Below are positions 24,024 to 47,168 of a DNA stretch of 64,000 nucleotides, one piece after another; position 1 is the first letter of the stretch; each line of letters starts with the position of its first letter. Origin of the DNA: Coriaria nepalensis. Its lineage: Eukaryota > Streptophyta > Magnoliopsida > Cucurbitales > Coriariaceae. Position numbers and translations under genes: made by a program. The stretch covers positions 9,667,001-9,731,000 of the forward strand of contig CP114487.1 in NCBI GenBank assembly GCA_027186245.1. Direction: 5' to 3'. Under the pieces are notes generated by a model. It ran no database searches. It was not told the DNA's origin and saw nothing but the letters and a program-made list of their open reading frames with translations.

Positions 24024-24909
24024 TATTCAACAGAGTGTGTAGAACTTGGAGGTACATTCATTACTAAAGTATGGTGCAAATTTGTGTTGCTGAATGCCGT
24101 TACATGGCTAAATTATGGTGGACGCACACTCTTTGTCACATTGTCAACAGTCAACAGTCAACAGTGATTGTGAGAGATGATGATGAGCCGGCCCACACCA
24201 ATTCAGGCCCATGTTTGAAGCTTATCTTTCCGGGCGGCCTAGTCAGCAATATTTGGTTTTAAATGACGTCATCTTATCCAAATGTCGTAAAAAAAAAAAG
24301 AAAAAAAAAATATTCGATTTGATCAAATTTAAGATAAATTTATCAATTGCAATAATTTGATAAATTAAATTTAATAATATAAAATAATACAATTTTATTT
24401 ATTAAAATAATAATATTAGCACTATAAATTCTCCTTTAACTATTTTTTTTGTTCTTTTTCTTTTTGCGGTATATAAATTCTTACTAATCTTTATATATTT
24501 ATCAATACTTGAATGAATTAGTGTATGCTCATGAATCATGATTGCATAATGCTGACAATGAAAAAACTATAGAATAAGCAAATATTAAAATTACGAGAGA
24601 GAAAAGTCTGGCATGGTATGTCTGCATGTAACGACGTTAGGTGAGTGAGAAAGAGTGCAAAAAAACACGTGCGATAAAGTAAGCAACCTAATGCTGAGTT
24701 ATCTTGTTCCCTGCTTCTTCGTTCACATGACAGATATAAAGTAAGCTTCCGTGCATCTTCTTACCTCACATTCTTTTCTTCCAAACCGGCGGGCTTTGAA
24801 GAATCCCATCTTTATATATAACGCTCGTTTCTTCTCTCCGTCTTCTTCGTATTTCAATTCGATTCTCTCTTCTTTTTATTGAATTCTATTTATTACTAAC
24901 TGAAAAACA
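24024..24909. other. Intergenic, with a TTGAC array and a TATA box
   Basis: A GTCAACA repeat (about 24141-24165) presents three TTGAC cores on the minus strand. AT-rich DNA follows, and TATATATA at about 24813-24820 lies roughly 90 bp upstream of the next gene's ATG. Confidence 0.45.
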
Positions 24910-25359
24910 ATGAGCAGCAAAGTGCAGAACAGAAACAAGCTGATGCGGTTCATTACAAAGCCCATTAGGATGCTAAGCAGAGCGAGAGAGTTATATGTCC
25001 GAAGCATGACGGAGTGCGCCTACGGTGGCCCATCGGCCCAGTTCTCGGCCCTGCCCAAGAGCTACAGTGTAAGCTTGTTAAGGTCCAATCAAAAGGAGGA
25101 TTTTAGCGAGCTGATTAGAGCTGCTTCTACTAAGAGCATGGGGAATAGGATTGATGTAGATTTGATAATACGCCAGCAGCCGAGGGTGAAGAAGCCTATG
25201 ACGATAAGGTCGAATCCGATGGGTTTGCCGAAGAGTTGCAGTGTTGGCATGTGCCGGATTGATGAAGACGTGGCTAGTGATTTTGGAAAAGATGGTGTTG
25301 GTCGCGTTAAGCCTCTTTTGTCTCGTCCTAGAAATAGAAGCTTACATGTTGCTCTTTAA
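24910..25359 (+). CDS. Conserved uncharacterised plant protein, 149 aa
   Basis: Single-exon frame. The N-terminus (KLMRFITKPIRMLSRARELYVRSMTECA, about residues 10-37) is a basic amphipathic helix. The C-terminal half carries LPKSCSVGMCRIDEDVASDFG and a basic end (LLSRPRNRSLHVAL). The pattern of a basic helix plus SVGMxxIDED motif resembles a small plant-specific family of unknown function; no enzyme or DNA-binding domain is visible. A TATA box about 90 bp upstream and a CT-rich leader support the start. Confidence 0.72.
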   Translation: MSSKVQNRNKLMRFITKPIRMLSRARELYVRSMTECAYGGPSAQFSALPKSYSVSLLRSNQKEDFSELIRAASTKSMGNRIDVDLIIRQQPRVKKPMTIRSNPMGLPKSCSVGMCRIDEDVASDFGKDGVGRVKPLLSRPRNRSLHVAL

Positions 25360-25998
25360 TGGCCTTCTCCCCCTTTTGTTTACAGAGAGATTGACTCTGT
25401 AATGGTCACAATTAATTTAATTTAATTTAATTAATTGATATTTAGTGCTTTGTATTACGTTTTTTCGAGTGTGAAAATGTATGCCTTTGCCTTATGATAA
25501 TGCTCTACCTTGTACCTACAATCATGTATGGTTTTCTTAATATTTAAAACTTGTTGTAGAAAATGATTCGACTTCTTTTGTTAAATCAATTGCCAGTGGT
25601 TGATTGATCAAACCAAATTCTCATCAAACCCATTATTCCGATATTACTGCTCCGGTGAGTCCGGTCCTCGTACACAAAATCTTGAACGGTAAAAAACACG
25701 ATCAAAGAACAAAAAATAGTTACCTTCTATGTACCTTCACAAGGGTTTATCTTCAATCCTATACAATCATCTTGGCCATAAAAACTTCTCTGTTTTTTCT
25801 CCACCTGATGATATGTAATGAACCTCGCTGTCACAATAAATGTACACCTTCCATATCTTCTCCTCTCCGTTCGTATTCATTTCTATACAGACAAACAATA
25901 AATTTCCTCTGTTTTATTATTATTATTATTTATTTTTCTTTCTTTCATTCTTACAACTCGCACTACTCATCTCTTCAATCCAGACTTGATATCATTCC
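25360..25998. other. Intergenic
   Basis: 3' flank of the 149-aa gene and 5' flank of the carboxypeptidase fragment, with an (ATT)n tract at about 25915-25930. An open frame at 25604-26017 has no recognisable content. Confidence 0.35.
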
Positions 25999-26433
25999 AT
26001 GGAAAAGTTTCAATTAAGGTCTTCCTACTCTGCTTTCTTTCGTGCGTTTCTGCTTCTTGTGATTCTGGTGTCAATGCAGGCCTTCTCTTACTCGGCAGTT
26101 AAATCTCTTCCCGGATTTGAAGAACCTCTTCCTTTTCAACCTGAAACTGGGTAAGTTCAGCTGCACATTTGTTTTTTTAAGGACAAATTACATTATTTCT
26201 TACTCTTTAGTTTTTAGTTAGTTAATGTAAAACATTTAATGTAATAATGTATCAGATATGTGGGAGTAGGAGATTCAGAGGAGGTTCAGTTATTCTACTA
26301 CTTTTTGAAGTCAGAGAAGAATCCTAAAGATGACCCTCTGCTTCTCTGGCTCACCGGTGGGCCTGGTTGCTCCGCCCTTTCCGGTCCTGTCTATGAAATC
26401 GCTTTCAGTTTGAACTTTGAACCCCACATTTGA
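25999..26433 (+). pseudogene. 5' fragment of a serine carboxypeptidase-like (SCPL) gene
   Basis: Exon 1 (25999-26150) encodes an N-terminal signal peptide (FFRAFLLLVILVSMQAFSYS) and the mature start KSLPGFEEPLPFQPETG. A normal intron follows. Exon 2 (from 26256) encodes [20 protein letters not shown] and [21 protein letters not shown], the substrate-binding GGPGCS region of the S10 family. Resemblance ends abruptly near 26402 and a TGA follows at 26431. The catalytic Ser, Asp and His regions are all absent from the following sequence. The splice sites and signal peptide are intact, so this looks like a truncation rather than slow decay. A solo-LTR-like insert lies 70 bp further on. Confidence 0.8.
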
Positions 26434-26505
26434 TTTACCGCCGTTTTGATTGGACCAAAAACGATGAAATCATGATCATTTGTAGGTCCCTAGAACCCAT
26501 ATTCA

Positions 26506-26674
26506 TGGAAGATGTAATAGAGATTAGAGAACATAAACCCTAGAGAAAAGAGACGAATAGTAGTAAGTATCCGGGGTTAGGTTTAGAGAACCGGGTCAAT
26601 GGAGGGAAAATATGGCATATTGGTTCACAGCCAAATAGGAAACCCAATTAGGCCTCAACTATGGGCTTCCAACA
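26506..26674. mobile_element. Solo-LTR-like insertion, 169 bp, with 5 bp target-site duplication
   Basis: The block starts TGGAAGATG and ends GCTTCCAACA, giving TG...CA ends with a short inverted repeat (TGGAAG/CTTCCA). It is flanked by identical ATTCA copies at 26501-26505 and 26675-26679. Size, ends and 5 bp duplication fit a solo LTR of a small retrotransposon; a short TIR element is the alternative. No internal coding sequence is present. Confidence 0.6.
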
Positions 26675-26872
26675 ATTCATCTAACAGATCTCAATACCAT
26701 CTCTTTTCCAGAAACATCATCATACAGATAATATAATTCTTCAAGCCTCAACACTCATCAATTCTAATCGTACGTCGGTTGCTTCTGTGAATTACTATAC
26801 TTTTATCTTCTATTTACTTATTTTGACCTTAGAACTAAATAATAATTGACATGGAAAGCGGTTGGTACAGTT

Positions 26873-26946
26873 GCTGAAATAGTTCAGTTGGTTAGAGCGT
26901 GTGGCTGTTAACCAGAAGGCCGGAGGTTCATTCCCTCCTTCTAGCG
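26873..26946 (+). tRNA. tRNA-Asn(GUU)-like gene, probably a pseudogene
   Basis: 74 nt fold as a tRNA. It has a 7 bp acceptor arm with a mismatch, the D arm TTCAGTTGGTTAGAG, an anticodon loop with GTT and a GGAGG/CCTCC T stem. It closely resembles plant nuclear tRNA-Asn but has about six changes. These include the T loop, where the invariant GTTCGA block reads GTTCAT, which damages the B box. No T-run terminator follows within 40 bp. Perfect 11 bp direct repeats (26855-26865 and 26952-26962) flank it. I consider it non-functional. Confidence 0.7.
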
Positions 26947-27210
26947 TATACAAAGCGGTTGGAACTTAACCGACAGCATACCGTTACTTTTTAGGCGGGC
27001 TTTCTAATAATATATTTATTATTATTTTTAATCGTTGTCAAAGCTTCGTTAAAGACTAATGATGCACTTGTTGTTTATTCGTGTAAAGAAAGATTCACAG
27101 ACAGCCAAATATTGAAAATTTCCTTAAAAAACATTCTTTGTAAGAAAATCAGGACTTCTGTTCCATCAAAATATCTTGAAAAAATGAAGGGGGAAAAAAA
27201 AAAGTTTCTG

Positions 27211-28307
27211 CTACGGACTAGAAAGAGCAGTATCCATGGCTGTGATAGAACGCATCGCTTCTTTTGCTCTGGCCATGTGCTCGCAAAATTCCGGCCCATC
27301 ACCGTAATTGCACTCGTTAAGAATCAGCTCCATTGATCTGAGATCTTCCTTTTTCCTGCTGTGTTGCTTATATCCACACCTTCCATCTCGCATATCCATA
27401 CGATAAGACAGCAAGCTTTGATGCAGAGAATCTTATCACCCGTCTCAACCGCGAGCTCGAAAACCGGCTACACAGAATTCAAAGTGAAGGCAAGTGGCAG
27501 GTCGTGATCCGGCGTCGTATGAGCCTTAAACATATCCGTTACAAATTCCAAATGTGTGGCTTCCCAATTCTTCTTCTACAGAGAGTCGATCGACGAATCG
27601 AATACCGTCTCTTTGAATCTGTTAGGGCACGATTTCCAGAACTCTGTTAAGAACAGAGCTTGAAGGCAGAGAACTTGAGTTCCGGTCATAGATTTTCCGG
27701 CCTTAGGAAGAAAACCTCGAACGACGATCTCGCTGATTTTCGCAAGATTCTCATCAGATAATCCGTCCGATCCTTTCTCTTCAGGATGCGCTCTGATTCT
27801 CGGTAGGCTTTCTGAGAAATTTCGAAATATGGCGAAGACGTAATTATGATCGATGAGATTTACGAACTGGTGTAGAGAGAATATGTCTGGTATGATCTCG
27901 CGCAGTTCGCCCGATGTAACTAACGTTTCTTCCAAACTCTTCTTTGAGATCAGGACGAGGATTTGTAGGATTAATTTTGCAGTCTCGGATTCAAGAGCAT
28001 CTCTGTTTTCTTTCGTAATTTCAGTAAGATTGATTAGAACATAATTTAGGGACTTGGGATTAGAATTGTAGTCTGTAACTGGAAGGAAGGCGAGCTTGCT
28101 ATCGTTTCCAGGTATGAAGAAAGCTTCAAGATGATCTTGGGTTGCCGTCATTGTAAGAGATGAAAGGAGAAGAAGAGGAAAGAAAGAGGAGGAGACCTTG
28201 CGAGGATGCAACCGAGTGGTATGCATCGACTGAATTGATCGTACTGTAGCTAAATTGAGGGATCTGGGCAAGAAGGTGGTGATTCTGGAGATTTTTCGCT
28301 TTTTCAA
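27211..28307 (-). pseudogene. Uncharacterised plant gene with two in-frame stops and a frameshift
   Basis: A 243-codon frame (28307-27576) reads well as protein, with blocks such as LEETLVTSGELREIIPDIFSL, FVNLIDHNYVFAIFRNF and LPKAGKSMTGTQVLCLQALF. The likely start is the Met at 28151, giving MTATQDHLEAFFIPGN; codons before it could be a transit peptide or leader. After TAG at 27576 the same frame continues protein-like for 36 codons to another TAG (27470-27468), then 48 codons to a TGA at 27326. Protein-like sequence (ILNECNYGDGPEFCEHMA) then continues in a neighbouring frame to 27211. I infer a recently disabled gene. The family is not recognised. Confidence 0.55.
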
Positions 28308-29268
28308 GGTTTTTTAAATGGAAGTCTATAAAAGTCACCGCCGTTGGTTTGTCTGTTAGTGATGGATGGGCCCACCAAATAATGCGTATGCACAAGCGGA
28401 CAAATACCGTTATTTTCGCGGTTTCCCTACAGTTGTAACTATAACCGTTAACTGCCCAAGAGTCCCAACCGTCCAAGTCCAGGGAGTGTGAGCGCCGTCG
28501 AGTTCCCCACATTCACCCCCGTCTCTTTCGTTCTTTTATAGAGCATTTATTTCTCAGCATCTCATATGGTACACAAACCCCTTTTTTTTTTTTTTTTTTT
28601 TTTAATAATTTAGTTTGATCAAACTGACTTGTAATTTGGCCAATAAATAAATAAATAAAAACTTTGACTTGTTAGTTTGATGGAGATTATTGGAATCGTT
28701 AAATCTCATCCACCGTAAGTTGGTGACATTATATATTACATAAAACGCAAGAGGTAACTTGAAACTCCAACTCTTATCGGCGTTTCAGATAAGCAGATTC
28801 AATATAAAATTTGACCAAAAAATTTCCTGAGAAAAGGGAAGGATGTAGGACACAATTTTTCTGGTCCCGGGGGAGCTTCCATAACCGATATACCTTTGAG
28901 GGGGGGGGGGGGGGGGAAACAAAATTGATTATCAAATCGAAACAGAACAATTAGAAAATATGGAACCTGGATTTATATATTAAATTAAAGAAAAATGGTT
29001 AAAAACATAACGATATAAACCCCAATTTATGATGCTCCAAACAATGGGGGTATATATTCCACTTGGCTTATTGTTACACCACAAGAGAGCACCATCAAGT
29101 GAGATTTGCAAGGAACACTTGGTCAAGAAGAAAATTTTTCCATGTAAGTTCAGCTGTTGGGTACTAGTTAATAATCAAGACGCTTTCTTGATATTTCTGG
29201 ATGGAAGATATGACACAGGTATACTGAACCACGACCCAGTCTCTGGCGTTACCTGGGTATTCAACATA
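28308..29268. other. Intergenic, with a 17-base poly-G tract
   Basis: A poly-T tract (about 28579-28602) and a run of 17 G (28900-28916) stand out. The right side is the 3' UTR/flank of the ECA3 gene. No gene seen. Confidence 0.45.
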
Positions 29269-42015
<12,747 letters not shown>

Positions 42016-42509
42016 CGGCGGTGGACGGAGGTGACGACTGCCTTGAATTTCACACTCTTTCCTTGAGAAATCGCGCGTTAGTCTTCCTCGATCAGTTTCC
42101 TGCCATGGCTCGTTATTAACAAACAAGCATTAAAGAGGCGTCAATAGTGGAGACGTGAATTACAAGCTCCATGTTGGGTGTCCAAGGGCTTGGCCCAAAG
42201 TATAAGCAGAAGTCTATTGGGCTTTAAGGAATAGCCCAAAACAGCGTGAGAATGACGTTAGATAAGATGGGCCGTTGGCCTGAATTACAATATTAACGAA
42301 TTACCGGTCCAGAATGACAAACCCGCCTTTTATCAATGGCGCCGCGCTTAAACCCTTCAAAACCTAAGACTCGATTGCCTCTCGCTCCTTTGTGCTTCTT
42401 CATGCCTTTCTCACTCATCTCCCACTTCCGCCATTGTTGCTCACTAGCTTCAAGGCAGCAGAGATAAGAGACCCACGTTCTTTCTACCGCTCTGTACTTA
42501 GACACAGAG
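42016..42509. promoter_or_regulatory. Shared divergent promoter with a site II cluster (ECA3 / UTP4-like)
   Basis: The 494 bp between the two start codons contain four TGGGCY motifs within about 80 bp: 42192-42197, 42218-42223, 42233-42238 and 42268-42273. Site II elements are typical of ribosome-biogenesis and growth genes, matching the UTP4-like gene on the right. A compact bidirectional promoter is inferred from spacing. Confidence 0.55.
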
Positions 42510-45500
42510 ATGCTTCAAACTTATAAGAACAGTTCGATCGATTGGATGCCGTCCCCGATAGTAGCCCTAGCGACCAGCGTCGACGACTCTCAGGTGGCAG
42601 CAGCTCGAGAAGACTACACGCTTGAGATTTGGCTTGTGTCTCCCGGCGCCGTAGGGTGGCACCGTCAGTTGGTACAATTACTTCCATTTTCATGGTCTTT
42701 GTCTGATTGATTTTCGTCGCACGATGATCCCTAAGCTTAGGTGAGATTGAAATCTTACTTTTTGCTTTGAGTGCAGACAATTAATGGGGACCCTAATTCT
42801 AGGGTTTCGTCCCTTGTTTGGTGTCATGCGGGATCGGGGGGCATGCCTTGTGGTCGCTTATTCTCATCAAGCATCGACGGTTTAATTTTGGAGTGGGATC
42901 TTTTCGAATTGAAACAGAAGGTTAGGCTTGCTATGAGTGTTGGATTACGTTGCTGGTGATTGCAGTTAAATCTTGTAAAGTCCATTTTTATCATATTAAC
43001 TACTTAATGGTGAATAACCATTTCTTGGTAGCATAATGTTCAAAGCATTTTTTAAAGTCTAGCAAGCTAATAAGATATTATAATGTGTGCTAAACAAAAT
43101 CACTCACTTTCACTTTAAAAATCCATTTTAACCAAGATGTGTAGAGGGGTTTGCTGTCACTTTGCATCCCAGTTCAGTAATATATCGGTATTATAAATAA
43201 ATACGTATGGTGGGCGAAGTCTTGCACATGAACTAGTTAAGATTGTTAGTATTTTTGGTCCGGTAAAGTTTATTAAATTTCCCATTATATTTGTTTGCAA
43301 GCACTAAATTGTAAATTTCATTATACTTTTATGTTTAACTTCTAACTCTGAGTACAGATTGTGTTAGATTCAATTGGTGTCTCTATCTGGCAAATGGCCG
43401 TCGCACCCTTTGACAATTACAAACTCCACAGAGAGTTCAACCAACTAGAAAATGGGTCCTTAAGAGACAATGACAGTGATCATCATCAGGATTCTAGTGA
43501 AAGTGAAGATGACTCTGATGTAACTGAGTATCATAAACACTCAGTATCAGTGAATCCATGTGTAGCAATTGCTTGCGATGATGGCCGTGTGCAAATTTAC
43601 AGTATTCCTGATGCAGATAAATTTAACTTCATCAGATCCTTGCCTAGGGTCAGTGGTGAGATTTCTTCTTCTTCATTTAACGCATGATGTAAATATTTTG
43701 TTTAGTAATCTTATATTAATTGATCTTGGTCACGATACCACTTACAGGGCGTGTTTTGAGTATAGCATGGAGTCCTGATGCAGATATGATATATTCAGGC
43801 AGCAGCGATGGGTACGTACTTGTACTGTGAGAAAGCTGATATGGACTCTATATACAACTACTAAGTTTCTATGCATGCTTGTGTTAATATGCATTAAAAT
43901 GAAAAAAAAAGCATAAACAGCTACCAATGTGTTTGGGTAACGTCATTTAGTATCACATGTTTCAGTGGATTATTATTTTTTACCATTTCAAAATATTACA
44001 GGCTTATAAGATGCTGGAACACAAAATTGGGTCATGAGGTATACAGAATTACAGTTGGGCTTGGTGGTTTGGGCAGCGGGCCAGAGCTTTGTGTGTGGTC
44101 TTTACTTTCCTTAAGGTAGCAAATGCCTAATTCAATTGTTTTTATATCTGGCTTTAAAGTAATCTCCTCATGTGTGAAAGGATTCCGTCAGTCTTCAACT
44201 GCCTTGCTGATAAGTAAATTGTTCTTGACCTTAGGTGTGGCACTCTAGTTAGTGCTGACAGTACCGGTAGTGTGCATTTCTGGGACAGTCAGCGTGGAAC
44301 TCTTCTGCAAACACACACTGTTCACAAGGGTGATGTTAATGCTCTTGCAGCTGCACCTAGTCATAACAGGGTGTACTCTGCTGGTTCTGATGGTCAGGTG
44401 ACAATGTTGACAACTTTATTGGGATTGAGACTTATTCCAATAGCTTTGTAGTATCATTACTCTTTTTTTATTTTTTTTTATTTTTATTTTTATTTTTTTT
44501 GACAAATGCTAGCTTGTCTATATATGTATCTATCACATGGCGTTCATATTTTAAAAAGGGGGCATCTACTATATAAATTCACCATGTTTTTATCATTTTC
44601 TCACTTCAAAAGTATATCAATCCTCTGGTGTCCCTTGGAAGAAGTAATTTATTTTAAAATCTGTTGCTTGATTGTGTAATCTCACGATTGTGATCAAAAC
44701 CAATGCTTGAGTCTTCAAATTAGTCAAATCTACTGAAAAAAAAAGGCTGCTGTGCTAGTTGTAAGATAGCTAATTACTCTAATGTCTGTAGGTTATTCTT
44801 TACAAGCTCTCTGGTGAGACAGTTGAATCTAGTGATAGTGTTCCTATTTCTATTGTGATGAAGAAATGGATCTATGTTGGATATGTAAGAGCTCATACAC
44901 ATGATATAAGGGCTTTGACTGTGGCAGTACCTATCAGCCGTGAAGGTATGTTTATAATTCCCTTGCCTTTATTACTTTCCATCTCCAAATTGGCATGAAT
45001 GATGCATGTAATGTTAAAATGTCAATTCCTCTGAGTTCTAGGCACTTCAGATAAAGAGGAGATTGAATGGCAGATGAAGAATAAAAAGAAAGAGAAAAGG
45101 GGGGGAGATCAATTTCCAAATGAAGAGAAGAAAGAAAATGGAGATGAATTGTCGCATGATCGGAGAAGAGGAAGAAGAGATCGCAGTAAGAGGAAACCCA
45201 CTGATGATTTTAGCTATCCCAAGTGGGCCCAAATGGGAGTACCTATGCTTATTTCTGGCGGTGATGACACCAAGCTCTTTGCCTACTCTATCAAGGAGTT
45301 CACTAAATTTTCTCCCCATGATATATGCCCTGCACCTCAGAGAGTGCCTATGCAACTTGTGACTAACACAGATTTTAATCGAACACCATTGCTGCTTGTC
45401 CAGGCTTCCCATTGGTTGGATATATTTTGTGTTCGTCCCAAAAGCAATTCCTTTTCTAATATGGCTTGTGCACCTTCTGAAAGTGTGGCAAATGCAAATT

Positions 45501-47168
45501 TGCTGGCTCGAGTTACAAGTAAGGCTTCTCGGAAGATCATTTGTAGTGCCATTTCAAATTGCGGGAAGCTGTTTGCTTATTCTGACCATGTGAAACCCAA
45601 CCTATTTGAACTGAGGATCCCTAGAACTCAGACACATGCGTGGTCTGTTAATAAAAGGCAACTTCCACATGGATTGCCATTTGCCCACTGCATGATATTT
45701 AGTTTTGATTCATCTCGGTTGCTGATCGCGGGATGTGACAAAAGGATATATGTAAGCTTTTGTTTTCCCCTTGCCTAGTGAATGAAAGATACTTGGCCAC
45801 TTAGATAGTGACAGAATTTTTTCATGCAAGAAAAAGAACTTTCATTGCTGATCAGGGGGTCGACTTATTTGTTGCACCCTAAAGTAGCAGCTAATTATGT
45901 TTTTCAGTCATACTTTTGTTGTTAAATGATAACCCAAGTACAGCTGATCAGTGACATATTGGAGGCTTTAACTTTTAATGGCTAGGGATTACACTCCCCA
46001 GTCTTTTTCTTGTTCTCTCACCCTTATCTTTCCTTTCTGATGCTATAGGTCGTTGATATGGACAGCCTAGAATTAATACATGCCTTCACCCCATGCCGTG
46101 ATGTGCGAGATGAGAAGTTACTACCTAGTGAACCTCCCATAACAAAAATGTTTACCAGTTCAGATGGACAGTGGTTAGCTGCAGTCAACTGCTTTGGAGA
46201 TGTGTATATATTTAACCTAGAAGTACTAAGGTCTGATACTATATCCTCTCTAGATTGCATCAAACTGTGACAATTTATTTAGGTTGCATTTTCTCTGCCA
46301 ATAAATTTAATTTAAAATATTCAATGGTAAATTCTTGTTGTCATGAAACAGGCAGCACTGGTTCATTTCACGACTGAATGGTGCCTCTGTTACAGCTGGT
46401 GGGTTCCCTCAATGGAACAACAATGTGCTTGTAGTTACGACTTCTTTAAATCAGATTTATGCATTTGATGTTGAGGCCAAGCAGCTTGGAGCCTGGTCAA
46501 AGCGGAACTCACATGTTCTGCCAAAGAAATACCAAGAATTTCCAGGGGAAGTTGTTGGTCTCTCTTTCCCTTCTTCCACAGGCCCATCAACTGTTATTGT
46601 TTATAGTTCCAGGTATTCCTTTGTTCTCGTTTATATGCAGTGCCATTGCATTAGAGGCGTTCAATTTAAAACTTATATTGCATTATAAACCATGAAATAG
46701 TTACAATGGTACCATATCTTGTCGCGGAGTTTGTCCTCGTTTGTTTTGATTAGTTTGATACATGATGTGAAAAATTCTCTTTTACTCTGCAGGGCAATGT
46801 GCTCAATTGACTTTCGGATGTCTGTTGAGGATGATGGTGTGGACCGAGATGACGAGAACAGTCAAGACGACACAAAGAAGAATATCATTGCCATCATAAA
46901 TACAGCAATGGATGCTCTTGAAAAGCAGCAGGGATTGAAACGAAAGAAGAAACCCGACTACCTTCAACAAGAGAGTAAACTGGAGTATCATCAACCAAGG
47001 AAGAAACCATGCAATACAACAAATTTTGAGATTAGTTCCTTTAGGGATCCCGTTTTATTTATTGGCCACCTATCAGAAAATTCTCTCTTGAAGATAGACA
47101 AACCTTGGCTGGATGTGGTTAAAACTTTGGATTCAGCACCTGTCCACAGACATAGTTACGGAACATAA
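42510..47168 (+). CDS. WD40 protein, UTP4/cirhin homologue (SSU processome)
   Basis: Eleven exons join in frame to 875 aa: 42510-42671, 42777-42920, 43358-43655, 43748-43811, 44002-44115, 44235-44397, 44792-44945, 45042-45751, 46049-46230, 46352-46612 and 46793-47168. WD40 blades are evident throughout ([63 protein letters not shown]). An acidic Ser/Asp insert (about residues 120-145) and a Lys-rich insert (about 365-405) interrupt the two propellers. The order matches yeast Utp4, human cirhin and Arabidopsis POPCORN, nucleolar factors for 18S rRNA processing. Symbol withheld because orthology to POPCORN was judged by memory only. Confidence 0.9.

Noticed and set aside
45047..45412. Minus-strand frame of 121 codons inside the UTP4-like gene
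   Set aside because: Antisense shadow of the long exon 8.
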